Of a stretch of DNA of 59,712 nt, positions 44,701 through 52,522 are shown piece by piece. Both the position numbers and the translations under genes were made by a program. The DNA is taken from the NCBI GenBank assembly GCA_003553445.1, contig PWEK01000103.1:1-59712 (forward strand), given 5' to 3'. The first letter of the stretch is position 1; each line of letters starts with the position of its first letter. The stretch comes from Elusimicrobiota bacterium (GTDB lineage Bacteria > CG03 > SLGR01). The notes beneath the pieces were generated by a model that saw only the letters and a list, made by a program, of their open reading frames with translations, was not told the DNA's origin and did no database searches.

Positions 44701-46941
44701 GGTGTACTGGTGCGCAAAAAGGGCCTGTTCGTATATATACTCAAGGCCCCTGTACTTTCCGGGGGGTCTCGTCAGGCTGCTCCAGCCCGAGGAGCCTATT
44801 CTTTTGGCGGGATCAGGGGCGCCCGCTGCAAGTATGTATGCCAGTATCCCCTCGCTGTAGCCGCTTATTTTTCCCTGGTCGAATCCGCCTTCGGGTGTCC
44901 ATCCCCAGTAAAGATACCCTTCGGGGGACTTCATCCATTTCCAGTCTATCCTTCTGTATATTTCATTAGCTATGGTGTAGGGGTTGTTGTATCCGTGTCG
45001 GGCAAAATATTCACCGGCGAATATGGCCCCCGCAACAAAGAGGGAGGTGTCAATCGTAGATAGCTCGGAGTTGGGCATCCGGCCTCCTCCGAAATCTGTC
45101 CAGTGGTAAAAGAAACCTTTATTATGGGCAAGGATAGGGGTATCGGGTTCGGAGCTTTCGGCAGCGTTGTAGTAGGAGTCGAGAATGTTCATTACCCTGC
45201 TGTATGCGTCGTTAAAAGAAATCCATTCTCTTTTATGGGCTATGCATATTGCCGCGAGGCCCATACCGGAGGCCGCAACGCTTGTGTAGCCGTGGTTATC
45301 CCACTCGAAATTTCTTGAGCGGTCCTGTATTATTCCTCTGTCGGGGTTAACCTGTGTCCAGAAGTACCAGAAAATCTGCTTCTGAATAAGCTCCATTAAT
45401 TCTTCGTCAGATAAAGATGATATCTCGGGGTAATGATTTACTGAAAGGCCCGCTATTTCTTCCATTTCATTCTCATAACCGAACATGTTTTTCGCCACCG
45501 CTCTTAACTCATAGCTGTTTCCCTCATTCAGAAGGGAAGTATCCCAGTATATTTCATAATTTCTGTCGGAGGTATTATAGTCCTCTCCTATGCTCTGCCA
45601 CTGTTCACCCGGCCCCGTCCTGTATTCAAACCTTACGGCTTCCATGTAGGGGTCGTCAGCGCTGCTGTCGGCCTGAACCGCTATGCGGTTAATCCAGGAA
45701 AATTCTGTCCGGGATATGATATCCGTGCCTTCGGCATCGGATAAAAGAGTCATGTCCCGGGGTTTTTCCGGAGCGGAAATATCTTCAATATATTCACTGT
45801 CTTCAAATTGAATCTTATCGAAGTATACGGTTCCTTCCCTGTCTGTGGAGTTGGAGTTGTCAAAAATAAAGACCCACTCCTTAAGTGTTCCGTCGAACCC
45901 CGGTGTGAAAGTGTCAAACGGGACGTAAAACTTCTTCCACTCGCTCTCAATTCCCTCAACAACGGCAACCGAGACGCCATCGCTGTGTTTGAGTTCTATT
46001 TTCAGGTATCCGGGGTTGCCCCCCTCATCGGCTTTTGAATAGAATGAGAAGGTGTCATATCCCTGAAAATGAACCTCCTCTCTTTTTGAAGATACCATGC
46101 CCCAGATTCCTGCAAAAGCATTTATCCTATTTATGTCGTAATCCAGTTTGAGCGCATAAGGTGTGCCGCAGGGGGAATCGGTTGTAAAACTTTCAGCTGC
46201 CGAGCCGGAAGGCCATCCCAGCGCCCCGAATTCCCCGCCTGTTGAATTTATGTTTATTCCCGCGCCGAAGTGAGCCAGGCGCATTTCGGGCGCGGAATAT
46301 CCCGAGACCGCTATGTTGTCCATAAAAATTTCTCCGGTAAGAGAGCTGTCGGGGTTTCTCTGCGATGAAGTGTGTTCGAAGACAACCGCCAGTTCGTATA
46401 CTGCATGCATTGATTCGATTGAGGTGAAATTATTGAAAGGAATCCTCACTTTCTGCCATGAACGGGTTACTCCCCCGTCAAGGAAATCGTTTATGTACAC
46501 TGAAGATGTCTGCCGGGCTCCCGGCCCTGTGGAGAACTGTATCTTGAATAATTCTCCGCCTTCTTTACCCCTGACATAAAAGCTCAGAACGTCAAAAGAA
46601 GAAAAGTCCCTCGGGGTTTCATCTGCCCTCATTTTAGTCCAGTATCCGCAGAAAGAATCTGCGGCGGTGACATCATAGGCTATCGACAGCCCGGCACCGC
46701 TTACCGATTCGGTGGAGGTTATATTTACGCCGGCTTTAGCCCCGCCCGCATAAAAAGCCCCCATGTTTCCTCCTAAAAGATTTGTGTAAGTTCCGTCATC
46801 GAAATTATCTATGAGAAGAATATTTGGAAAGGATACGTGGGCTTGAGCGTCAATATAGCTGCTGTTTATAACTTCAAGTTCGGATGCGGCTGCCGCGGCG
46901 GGGAAGAGTAGGATAAAAAAAACAATTTTTAATTTTTTCAT
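41782..46941 (-). CDS. giant secreted glycoamylase-domain protein with CBM, FN3 and FG-GAP repeats
   Basis: This protein of 1719 residues has a signal peptide (MKKLKIVFFILLFPAAAA). Two beta-sandwich carbohydrate-binding-like modules lie at about 40-215 and 220-395 (FDVLSFYVRGKEG and YDTFSFYSKADEG). A glycoamylase-like (PF10091/GH144-style) domain lies at about 510-930, with RGIIQDRSRNF, NSELSTIDTSLFVAGAIFAG, YWGWTPEGGFDQGKISGYSEG and NDGTVSLSNLLTS. Three FN3 domains follow at about 950-1290, then seven FG-GAP repeats of the type WADYNNSGxxDxxxxG at about 1300-1600, and a final FN3. GH144 members act on beta-1,2-glucans; the substrate here is unproven. The repeats may form a calcium-binding propeller. 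Confidence 0.9.
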   Translation of the reverse strand: MKKLKIVFFILLFPAAAAASELEVINSSYIDAQAHVSFPNILLIDNFDDGTYTNLLGGNMGAFYAGGAKAGVNITSTESVSGAGLSIAYDVTAADSFCGYWTKMRADETPRDFSSFDVLSFYVRGKEGGELFKIQFSTGPGARQTSSVYINDFLDGGVTRSWQKVRIPFNNFTSIESMHAVYELAVVFEHTSSQRNPDSSLTGEIFMDNIAVSGYSAPEMRLAHFGAGININSTGGEFGALGWPSGSAAESFTTDSPCGTPYALKLDYDINRINAFAGIWGMVSSKREEVHFQGYDTFSFYSKADEGGNPGYLKIELKHSDGVSVAVVEGIESEWKKFYVPFDTFTPGFDGTLKEWVFIFDNSNSTDREGTVYFDKIQFEDSEYIEDISAPEKPRDMTLLSDAEGTDIISRTEFSWINRIAVQADSSADDPYMEAVRFEYRTGPGEQWQSIGEDYNTSDRNYEIYWDTSLLNEGNSYELRAVAKNMFGYENEMEEIAGLSVNHYPEISSLSDEELMELIQKQIFWYFWTQVNPDRGIIQDRSRNFEWDNHGYTSVAASGMGLAAICIAHKREWISFNDAYSRVMNILDSYYNAAESSEPDTPILAHNKGFFYHWTDFGGGRMPNSELSTIDTSLFVAGAIFAGEYFARHGYNNPYTIANEIYRRIDWKWMKSPEGYLYWGWTPEGGFDQGKISGYSEGILAYILAAGAPDPAKRIGSSGWSSLTRPPGKYRGLEYIYEQALFAHQYTHLFVDLHEKRDDFACYAAESYKAAVHHHRYAWDNRNLYETYGKYSWGFGGADGPDGNYHHYGIDNNDGTVSLSNLLTSIFFTPVQALDSIRFLYENHKESLWGKYTFSDSYNTDPSWSAYFNEEDMWRSRDAVGVQQGAVFAAIENKRSGIISELFSASSHAERALSSLNFRAESSPPDKIQNLNSKDENGNITLSWTAPSNFGHPGDITDGIYEIRFSTEAAADWEDSPYCYLEYETIFSTAVSPGEKQSRLIKGLPSNNTYYFTVKLYNDYFNSGGASNTAYSYIEEDTVPPADITDLEAHPYEGRVQLQWTAPGDDGNTGEIRNGKYEIIFTTVSFHSPGEAPYSKTWEANTRPGRKESRILSEKLMPERRHYFWIRTADAAMNWSGFSNRTDYYITDPFAPAAISDLQAATDFQLKLTWTAPGDDGWEGRAEKYIVKYSTISNITSYDKWEQASLYSQDWQPLAGGSRESKTLTGLKPGKEIWFSIRARDSAGNTASLSNADDNHAAAGYFVMHQELGGHEKGDFSFVDFNNNGYPDLAIGHGAGYGSTGDGVKIYENTGGFYEHFLSLGSNLGNSGIGWVDYNSSGFMDIAVLPTGRFGGATKLYRNEGGSDFSHVQDLSKFDNSDSGLDAADYNNTGRKDLAMTGWAGSWPGTSVVYRNDHPHDAAYTYMGEMGLPQIQTSNLVFADYNNNGWQDIIINNELYRNNEGESFSLAKTFEHPGESPSIAWADYNNSGRLDLAISGGGVSKIYRNNEDHTFTKVLKYTSENSSGGFAAWADYNNSGYPDILLGDALFTYDNETDSFIKSQRIPGARRAAWADMDNSGAADFITSGGLFRNVAPDYGNINSRPEPPDSGFSVSTVLYGSTATVVFMWDTGSDYETPREGLYYSIRVGTEPYANTGDDSVVSGAFSSPLLGNHLRPKISNNQPGRIIRGLERGKTYYWSVQTIDAGLSTSRWSQEQSVYVE

Positions 46942-47013
46942 TTACAATTAAGGCAGTCCTCAACGTACTTTACTTCGGCAGCTTTCTATTAATTATTTAA
47001 AAATCTAATTTTA

Positions 47014-48141
47014 TTATTCGTATTTGAGGAGATACATATTATCCACGTAAACGGTGCCGGTTGCATCTGTTTCCTCGCCTTCGGTTTCTACAATAAAAGA
47101 AATAAGGTCTATGTTCTCCCAGTCAAATTCTTCAGGTTCATCGGGAAGCCTGAATTCAAACTGCTGCCACTGGTTCTGCGACCTTGCTCTCTTAGCACCG
47201 GTAAGCGCGCCTATTTCTGCATCCTGGTTAAAAAAGAAAAACATAAACGGGGCGTTATTGCAGGTTATTTTTACATCTGCCCTTACGTGGGTGTAATCCG
47301 AAAAGTCTTCGGACAGGTTATGTATCTCCGCTTTGGCCTCGCCCTCCCCTATAGATTTATCCCACTGCATATGAAAGGATGCGGCCGAGTCTTGAGTTGC
47401 TCTTTCGTTGTGGGTTAGTGTTTCCCTGGGAAACCAGTGGTCGCCAAGCCACTGATACGCGTCGCTGTAGTTAAAATCATATGTCCACCTGAACCCGGGG
47501 TATGTAAAACGGTCCCAGGGGTATTCGTTTCCGTCGCTGTCGTATAGACGCATGTTTTGAAAGTACAGAATAGCTTCCTCTCCGCACAGGCGTTCTAACG
47601 TCAATACAAGGCCGGTTACTTTTTCGTAGTGGGGATTATTGGCGAAGTTCCAGTCAATTGTGGTCCATTCTTCCGGAGGCAGTGATGCAGGAATGTCCTG
47701 TATTGTAGAATCAAAGGGGTCATCATCCCCGTCGTATCTGGGTTCCAGTTTTATGCCTATACTATCTACGTCCTGTTCATCAAGGTCTATTGTTGTATAA
47801 GCATCCACTCTCATTCCTTCATAGGAGGTCCAGTCTTCCCTGTTGAAAATCCAGTCGGTTCTTATGTAGTTCCACCAGTGCCAGTCGGCATCGTCCCAGC
47901 GGACCCTCATAAATGGTTCTCCGGTAGAAGAAAAATAATCCCATGTTACGGTAGGGGCGGGGGCATCCCCGGCTTCTCCCCACCAGTGCCTTGAGTTAAA
48001 ATCATCAAAAAGCTCTTCCTTAAGTAATACCGGCTGGGGGACAAATGCTGTTGCATTGATGTATTCCGACTCCATTGCCGCAGAAGCTGAAATCCGGGTT
48101 GAGAGAAAAAGGAAAAGAATTGTCAGAGACAGTTTAATCAT
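47014..48141 (-). CDS. secreted carbohydrate-binding-like protein
   Basis: This 375-residue protein has a signal peptide ending near STRISASA, and the opening YINATAFVPQPVLLKEELFDDFN matches in style the start of the first module in the giant glycoamylase protein (YIDAQAHVSFPNILLIDNFDD). Two beta-sandwich modules of CBM/CIA30 style are likely, at about 40-210 (WNYIRTDWIF, YEGMRVDAYTTIDLDE) and 220-370 (YTHVRADVKITCNNAPFMF, ending TVYVDNMYLLKYE). It has no catalytic signature. It follows the PorV-type gene by 4 bases and is probably surface-attached glycan-binding. Confidence 0.75.
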   Translation of the reverse strand: MIKLSLTILFLFLSTRISASAAMESEYINATAFVPQPVLLKEELFDDFNSRHWWGEAGDAPAPTVTWDYFSSTGEPFMRVRWDDADWHWWNYIRTDWIFNREDWTSYEGMRVDAYTTIDLDEQDVDSIGIKLEPRYDGDDDPFDSTIQDIPASLPPEEWTTIDWNFANNPHYEKVTGLVLTLERLCGEEAILYFQNMRLYDSDGNEYPWDRFTYPGFRWTYDFNYSDAYQWLGDHWFPRETLTHNERATQDSAASFHMQWDKSIGEGEAKAEIHNLSEDFSDYTHVRADVKITCNNAPFMFFFFNQDAEIGALTGAKRARSQNQWQQFEFRLPDEPEEFDWENIDLISFIVETEGEETDATGTVYVDNMYLLKYE

Positions 48142-48145
48142 CTTC

Positions 48146-49108
48146 TTAAAACTTCCCCGACAGCGATACCCTGTGAGAGCCGTATGTATCTCTCACGCTG
48201 TTTACCGGAAGCATAAAAGAGTAGTCGATACTCATCTCTACTTCACTAATTTCTTTTAAAAAGCCCGTTCCCAGGGCAATGTTTTTTATCCCCGAGCCGG
48301 ATAAATCGGCTCCGGCCCTCACCGGCAGCATTTCGTCAAGCAGCCAGGCCTCTACCCCCATGTTAACCGTTAGTTTATCTTCGGTATCTCCCCAGTCCTG
48401 AAAACGCCAGGAGAAATCCACTGCCGTGACAATATTTCTTACCGGCAACTGATCCATAATAACCATGTTTGGAATTCTGTATGCTGCCCCTGCGCGGATT
48501 ACAGTTGGTACTATGTCCTCGTACTGCCTCCCGATATCAGCGGGTATGACATTGATGCCTGAGAGGGCCAGCGTGATATCGCTTTGCGGCTTATACAGCA
48601 GGCCGAGGTCTGCAGTAAAAGCATCTGAGTAATCCCCGTCTTTAAAAACCTCATCTTCTTCTGCGTATCTGTCCAGCGTATACCCCTGCCCCAGGTATTT
48701 GAGTCCGACTCCGCCGCTTAGATTGGGCAGGAACCTGTGCCCGTAGGCAACCGTGAAGGCATTTTCATTGTATAAATCGCGGGCGTTAAGGTTGGTCCAG
48801 GAAATTCCAGCTCCTCCGGAGTTATGAAGGGGCATTGCGAAAGATACAAGGCTTAACCCTATGGAGACTTCGTCAAGGCCGGTAAATAATCCGGCATGCA
48901 TGGCGCAGGCATCGTATGTCTTTATGTTCGCAAGGCCGGCAGGGTTAAAAAACATGGTGTTCGAATCATCGGCCACCGCTGTAAATGCTCCTCCCATGCC
49001 GGTGGGCCTGGCTCCCCATCCGGGGTCTTTGAATGCGGCCTCCGATGGTCCGGCAACCGTTAAAACCGTAAATAAAGAAATTAATATTGCGTATCTGTAT
49101 TTTCTCAT
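48146..49108 (-). CDS. PorV/PorQ-type outer-membrane barrel protein
   Basis: This 320-residue protein has a signal peptide and a mature start AAFKDPGWGARPTGMGGAFTAVADDSNTMFFNPAGLA by parts, the signature of PorV/PorQ (UPF0164/FadL-like) barrels. It ends in KVSLSGKF-type strand (HRVSLSGKF) with a terminal Phe, as in outer-membrane proteins. In Bacteroidota PorV shuttles type IX cargo carrying C-terminal sorting domains. The gene just upstream encodes a protein with such a tail, and they overlap by ATGA. That supports, but does not prove, a type-IX-like export step for this operon. Confidence 0.85.
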   Translation of the reverse strand: MRKYRYAILISLFTVLTVAGPSEAAFKDPGWGARPTGMGGAFTAVADDSNTMFFNPAGLANIKTYDACAMHAGLFTGLDEVSIGLSLVSFAMPLHNSGGAGISWTNLNARDLYNENAFTVAYGHRFLPNLSGGVGLKYLGQGYTLDRYAEEDEVFKDGDYSDAFTADLGLLYKPQSDITLALSGINVIPADIGRQYEDIVPTVIRAGAAYRIPNMVIMDQLPVRNIVTAVDFSWRFQDWGDTEDKLTVNMGVEAWLLDEMLPVRAGADLSGSGIKNIALGTGFLKEISEVEMSIDYSFMLPVNSVRDTYGSHRVSLSGKF

Positions 49109-50472
49109 TTTGCCACCGCCAGTGTTCCGGAAATAAGTTTTGTGCTTCCTTCAATTTCCACCTTAAACTGATAAATGTAAATTCCGCTTTCTACAAAGTT
49201 TCCTCTTCTGTCCGACCCGTTCCAGGTATAGTTGTCATCGGAGCCGATTCTTCGTACCTCTCTTCCCGTAACATCATAAATTTTTATTTTCGTGTTTTGT
49301 CCGTCAAGGGCCTGAAAAACCGCTTCGCTGTTGGGTGTTACGATGCGCTTTCGGGGACGGAAATCGTCATCTGTTAACGGTTTGGTTTGATATATAGCCC
49401 TGGTTCCGAATTCTCTCAGGCTTCCTTTAAGGAAAAGCTTCCCGTCAAGGGGACTGTCTTCTCCTCCTTCAAGCTCCCATTCATCAAATCTTCTGTCCCG
49501 CAGGAATATTTTAATGCCCCTGTTGTTCATAACCGCCGCTCCGGTTCTAAACTCCGCGGTAGGCATTGCATAAAGCTGTAATTCCGCGGTTCTTCTCAGC
49601 CGCAGGTTTTCGGGCTCTATCCTGTAAGTCCGTACCGGTTCTTCATCTGCCGCCTGCCGGGGGGCCTTGAAAGTTTCTGTGGATTCCGAGAGGGTAATTG
49701 TTATCTTGCCGTCATTTAAGTCTTCATCATAAAAGGAGTTTTCCGGTATTTGCAGGTAGGAGCCGTTCTCCATTGTAAGGGTTCCTCCGCTCTGGTCCAT
49801 CTCCATGCTTACGGATTCCAGTTCAGGTTCCGGATCTACCGGTGTAATCTCATAGAAATCGAGGTGAACAACGGTGTTGTACTCCCCCGCTCCGGCCTGG
49901 AAAAAATTACCTTCAAAGAAAATATATGTTTCTGTCGATAGCGATACCCTGGTGTATCCCGCATTCTGGGCTTCATCCCAGGACTGGTCTCCCTCGGCTT
50001 CGGGAATATCAATATCGGCTTTGTCTTTAATGTATTTCCATTCAAACCTGTCAGAAGAGGGCTCTTCTCCCGGGCGTCCTCCCGGGATAAGCCTGCCCGG
50101 CTGATTTGATAGTCTCCAGAGAAGCTCGGCCCTGCCGCGCCGGGGGCGGTTTACCATACCGCCGTATTGATAGCCCCATTCATCAGTTGAGGGGCTTTCC
50201 TCCGGAAAGTTATTTGTATATATTTCCATCTCGGCCTCATAAAGGCCTTCAAGTGTGATTGCCAGGTACTGATCGGCGGGTATATGAGGGTTATCCTCAT
50301 CGGTTATGGCGTTATCATCCGCTTCTATAAAAGGGAAGGTGAGGTTCTCCGCCGGGTCCTCTCCTTCAATGTCGTCTCTGTAGTTTAGCTCAACGCTGTA
50401 TGCCGCCAGCAGCGCCGCGGGTATCATCAAAAGGCAAAAGACCGTTAAAAGAATTATTCTGCTTTTTTTCAT
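49105..50472 (-). CDS. exported protein with family module and C-terminal sorting-like domain (member 2)
   Basis: This 455-residue protein has a signal peptide (RIILLTVFCLLMIPAALLAA). Residues about 25-210 share features with the two other family members: EAEMEIYTNNFPEE, YQYGGMVNRP, WKYIKDKADI, SWDEAQNAGYTRVSL. After a middle beta domain (about 220-370) comes an 80-residue tail: RKRIVTPNSEAVFQ, IKIYDVTGREVRRI, ESGIYIYQFKVE and the end SGTLAVAK, nearly the same plan as the tail of the subtilisin at 14608-16725. The tail is FlgD-Ig/type IX-like. It overlaps its neighbours at both ends by ATGA. Confidence 0.8.
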   Translation of the reverse strand: MKKSRIILLTVFCLLMIPAALLAAYSVELNYRDDIEGEDPAENLTFPFIEADDNAITDEDNPHIPADQYLAITLEGLYEAEMEIYTNNFPEESPSTDEWGYQYGGMVNRPRRGRAELLWRLSNQPGRLIPGGRPGEEPSSDRFEWKYIKDKADIDIPEAEGDQSWDEAQNAGYTRVSLSTETYIFFEGNFFQAGAGEYNTVVHLDFYEITPVDPEPELESVSMEMDQSGGTLTMENGSYLQIPENSFYDEDLNDGKITITLSESTETFKAPRQAADEEPVRTYRIEPENLRLRRTAELQLYAMPTAEFRTGAAVMNNRGIKIFLRDRRFDEWELEGGEDSPLDGKLFLKGSLREFGTRAIYQTKPLTDDDFRPRKRIVTPNSEAVFQALDGQNTKIKIYDVTGREVRRIGSDDNYTWNGSDRRGNFVESGIYIYQFKVEIEGSTKLISGTLAVAK

Positions 50473-51221
50473 TTTCTGAATTCTACCGCCTCGCTTTTTA
50501 TTGTTCTCTTCTCACCGTAAATCATACCGTATTCAACAACTGCCTGGGCAATATAACGCCCGTTCGGAAGGTCTTCACCGAAAGGGGCGCTGAAGCTGTG
50601 TGACCTTCCAGGAAAAATCGGGTTGCCCGCTCTTAGCGGAAACCTCCTGGTTTCTTCATCAGTGAATAAATCATATATTATCACATACCCCTGGGGCCTT
50701 ATATGAACATTGCCAGAGTTTTTTACCCTTACCGTAAACCTTTCGGAAGATGCTCTTTCAGAGGTTATTTCAGATGAAATATTTTCGGTGCCCTTTATTG
50801 CGCTGTATATGCTTGCGCCGAACCTGTTTTGAACCGATATTCCTTCGCTTTCGGTCTGAGGGGAGAAAAATATCATGGCAACCAGCTGCCCCTGTATCCT
50901 TTCGTCTTGAGGTATGTTTAATGTGTACTGTATTTCTTTTTCCTCACCGGCATTAATACTGAATGAAGAGGGTATTGAAATCCATTCTTCCGGATCCATT
51001 TCAGAAAGGTGGTTCTCAAAGCCCCTCCGCTTGAGCCAGTTTTCGGGCTCAACCTTTATGTCCAGATGGTAATCGGTAGAGTTTCCGACCGTAATGCTTC
51101 CCTCATAGGGTGTTCCGGGTTTTACGGTAAGCTCGGTTATTCCGGGGTCAAGGCTTATTCCAGCCGTGAGGATTCCGGGGGTTAAAAAATACAGTATTAA
51201 TGCCGTTAAGGTTTTTTTCAT
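50469..51221 (-). CDS. periplasmic Ig-fold chaperone-like protein
   Basis: This 250-residue protein has a signal peptide (KKTLTALILYFLTPGILTAG) and two Ig-like domains (about 20-135 and 140-250). The first has GITELTVKPGTPYEGSITVGN and INAGEEKEIQYTLNIP, the second VRVKNSGNVHIRP and LPNGRYIAQAVVEYG. The plan is that of fimbrial chaperones and DUF916-type proteins that bind secreted subunits. ATG 51221 was chosen over an upstream ATG as it gives a standard signal peptide. It sits between two members of the exported family, fitting a dedicated chaperone for them. No usher gene is visible. Confidence 0.7.
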   Translation of the reverse strand: MKKTLTALILYFLTPGILTAGISLDPGITELTVKPGTPYEGSITVGNSTDYHLDIKVEPENWLKRRGFENHLSEMDPEEWISIPSSFSINAGEEKEIQYTLNIPQDERIQGQLVAMIFFSPQTESEGISVQNRFGASIYSAIKGTENISSEITSERASSERFTVRVKNSGNVHIRPQGYVIIYDLFTDEETRRFPLRAGNPIFPGRSHSFSAPFGEDLPNGRYIAQAVVEYGMIYGEKRTIKSEAVEFRK

Positions 51222-51294
51222 TTCGTTAAATTCCAATTCCGCCTCCCGCCCGCAGTTGTTCCAAAAGCGGGCGGGTTAAAGCGGTATTGCCAGT

Positions 51295-52137
51295 TTATTC
51301 CAGATACATATCCATTCCGATTGTTCCGCTGTAACTGCCTGCTACTGCATCTTCCCATGCCTGCAGGAATACGTAGAACTCCGGAATTTGTCCATCTACC
51401 GGGGTAACCTCGTCTCCGAGCGATACGAGTTCGAGTACTTCGTTAACTTCCTCGGAAATGTAGTTGCCGTCTTCGTCCTGTTCATACAATATAGGGTTGG
51501 TAAGGTTCGCGTAGTTTCTGCTGTTTCCGAAAGCGATAGATGCATATCCTTCCTTTTGGGCTTTTTCCCATGTGCCGGCGCCTTCCGGTTCTCCGGGCAG
51601 CTGGCCGTCAGCCTTGTCTTTAAGTACCGTCCAGCGGGTAGCCGTGATTATGTGCTCTTCACCTTCTATACATTCCACGACTTGTTCTTCCATCGGATTT
51701 CCGGGGGATTCTTCTTCTCCCCAGCTGGGATCCGGGTATACAGCCCATGAAAGCGGGAGTCTTCCCAGGGGGTTTCCGTCGTCATCTGTTTCCTCATTAA
51801 TAAGACCGCCGTACTGTCTTGTGTCAAACGGGGCCGCTTCAGGGGCATCGCCATCAGGGAAATTGTCGGAGTAGATGTCCACTTTCCATATGCCGTAGTT
51901 GTTGTTTACAGTAACGCCTACGTAATCATCCGCTTTGCTAAGGACCTCAGTTATTTCGCCGAATTCAAAATCACCGTCTTTTACATTTCCGTCCGCATCA
52001 TATATCTGAAGCGAAAAATCTGATACTCCGCCAATGGTAGCGCTTGCCTCAAACGAGTCGCTTCCTTCTCCTCCAGCCCTTGCTGCATGGGGGAAGACAA
52101 GTACTGCCGCCGCTGCTAATAATAATAGTTTCTTCAT
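51295..52137 (-). CDS. exported all-beta protein, first gene of the envelope operon (member 1)
   Basis: This 280-residue protein has a signal peptide ending near PHAARA. The mature sequence is acidic, with VTVNNNYGIWKVDIYSDNFPDG, a YGGLINEE segment, LPLSWAVYPDP, WTVLKDKADG, WEKAQKEGYASIAFG and a closing SGTIGMDMYLE, the last resembling the final strand of fimbrial or spore-coat-U-like proteins. Two other products of the operon share this plan. It has the best ribosome site of the group (AAAGGAG) and comes first after the promoter and long leader, so it may be the major structural subunit. Confidence 0.75.
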   Translation of the reverse strand: MKKLLLLAAAAVLVFPHAARAGGEGSDSFEASATIGGVSDFSLQIYDADGNVKDGDFEFGEITEVLSKADDYVGVTVNNNYGIWKVDIYSDNFPDGDAPEAAPFDTRQYGGLINEETDDDGNPLGRLPLSWAVYPDPSWGEEESPGNPMEEQVVECIEGEEHIITATRWTVLKDKADGQLPGEPEGAGTWEKAQKEGYASIAFGNSRNYANLTNPILYEQDEDGNYISEEVNEVLELVSLGDEVTPVDGQIPEFYVFLQAWEDAVAGSYSGTIGMDMYLE

Positions 52138-52396
52138 TTTTGTTTATTCTCCTTTTCTTTTCTCAAATCCTTCAAGACCGTATGTTTTTTCTTTTTGGCA
52201 CCACCTCCTTTTTTCTAAAAATTTGTGCTGGGTAAATCTGTCTTTCACATAGCTTACTTTAAGGATACCGCTGTAATGTGAAAAAAATATGAAACGAGCC
52301 TCATGCAATGTGAAATCTGTGTGAAATCTAAAAGAGCTACAGAATCCCGGGGAGGCCAGTAAGGTTATAGTGAGAAGTAATTGCGTGTTACATAAC
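52138..52396 (-). other. long structured leader of the envelope operon
   Basis: About 250 bases separate the predicted transcription start from the first gene. TTTCACAT at 52243-52250 (plus-strand reading) pairs with ATGTGAAA at 52276-52283 and an inner AGC/GCT stem extends it. A spare Shine-Dalgarno word AGGAGG (minus strand, 52209-52204) has no good start codon at normal distance. I see no protein-coding gene in it. Confidence 0.45.
52275..52329. repeat. repeated GTGAAA words near the envelope operon promoter
   Basis: AATGTGAAA occurs at 52275-52283 and 52307-52315, 32 bases apart, and GTGAAATCT occurs at 52310-52318 and 52321-52329, 11 bases apart. Spacing near whole helical turns is typical of response-regulator or activator sites. 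They lie 70 or more bases inside the transcript, so an RNA role is equally possible. Confidence 0.4.
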
Positions 52397-52424
52397 ATTT
52401 TATATTATTTCCATACTAAGTCAA
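52397..52424 (-). promoter_or_regulatory. promoter of the envelope operon
   Basis: On the minus strand TTGACT (52424-52419), a 16-base spacer and TAAAAT (52402-52397) lie upstream of the long leader. Confidence 0.6.
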
Positions 52425-52445
52425 TACTTCACCCGGGTTTTTCAA

Positions 52446-52474
52446 TTGACACTTTATTGTAAAAAGCTTATTAT
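52446..52474 (+). promoter_or_regulatory. promoter of the histidine kinase gene
   Basis: TTGACA (52446-52451), a 17-base spacer and TATTAT (52469-52474) precede the kinase by about 45 bases. It is divergent from the envelope operon promoter, the -35 boxes being 21 bases apart. Confidence 0.7.
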
Positions 52475-52522
52475 AATAACTGAAGTTTCCAGGGACCTGT
52501 CAAGGATAAAAAGGTGAGATCT

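Noticed and set aside
44521-45063. 180-codon open frame opposite the glycoamylase gene
   Set aside because: It lies wholly antisense within a strongly supported 1719-residue gene, and its product is low in recognisable features; it is a by-product of that gene's codon pattern.
52144-52398. 84-codon frame in the leader of the envelope operon
   Set aside because: The frame has no ribosome site at its ATG, no known similarity, and lies over the stem-loop and repeated words; a leader role explains the region better.
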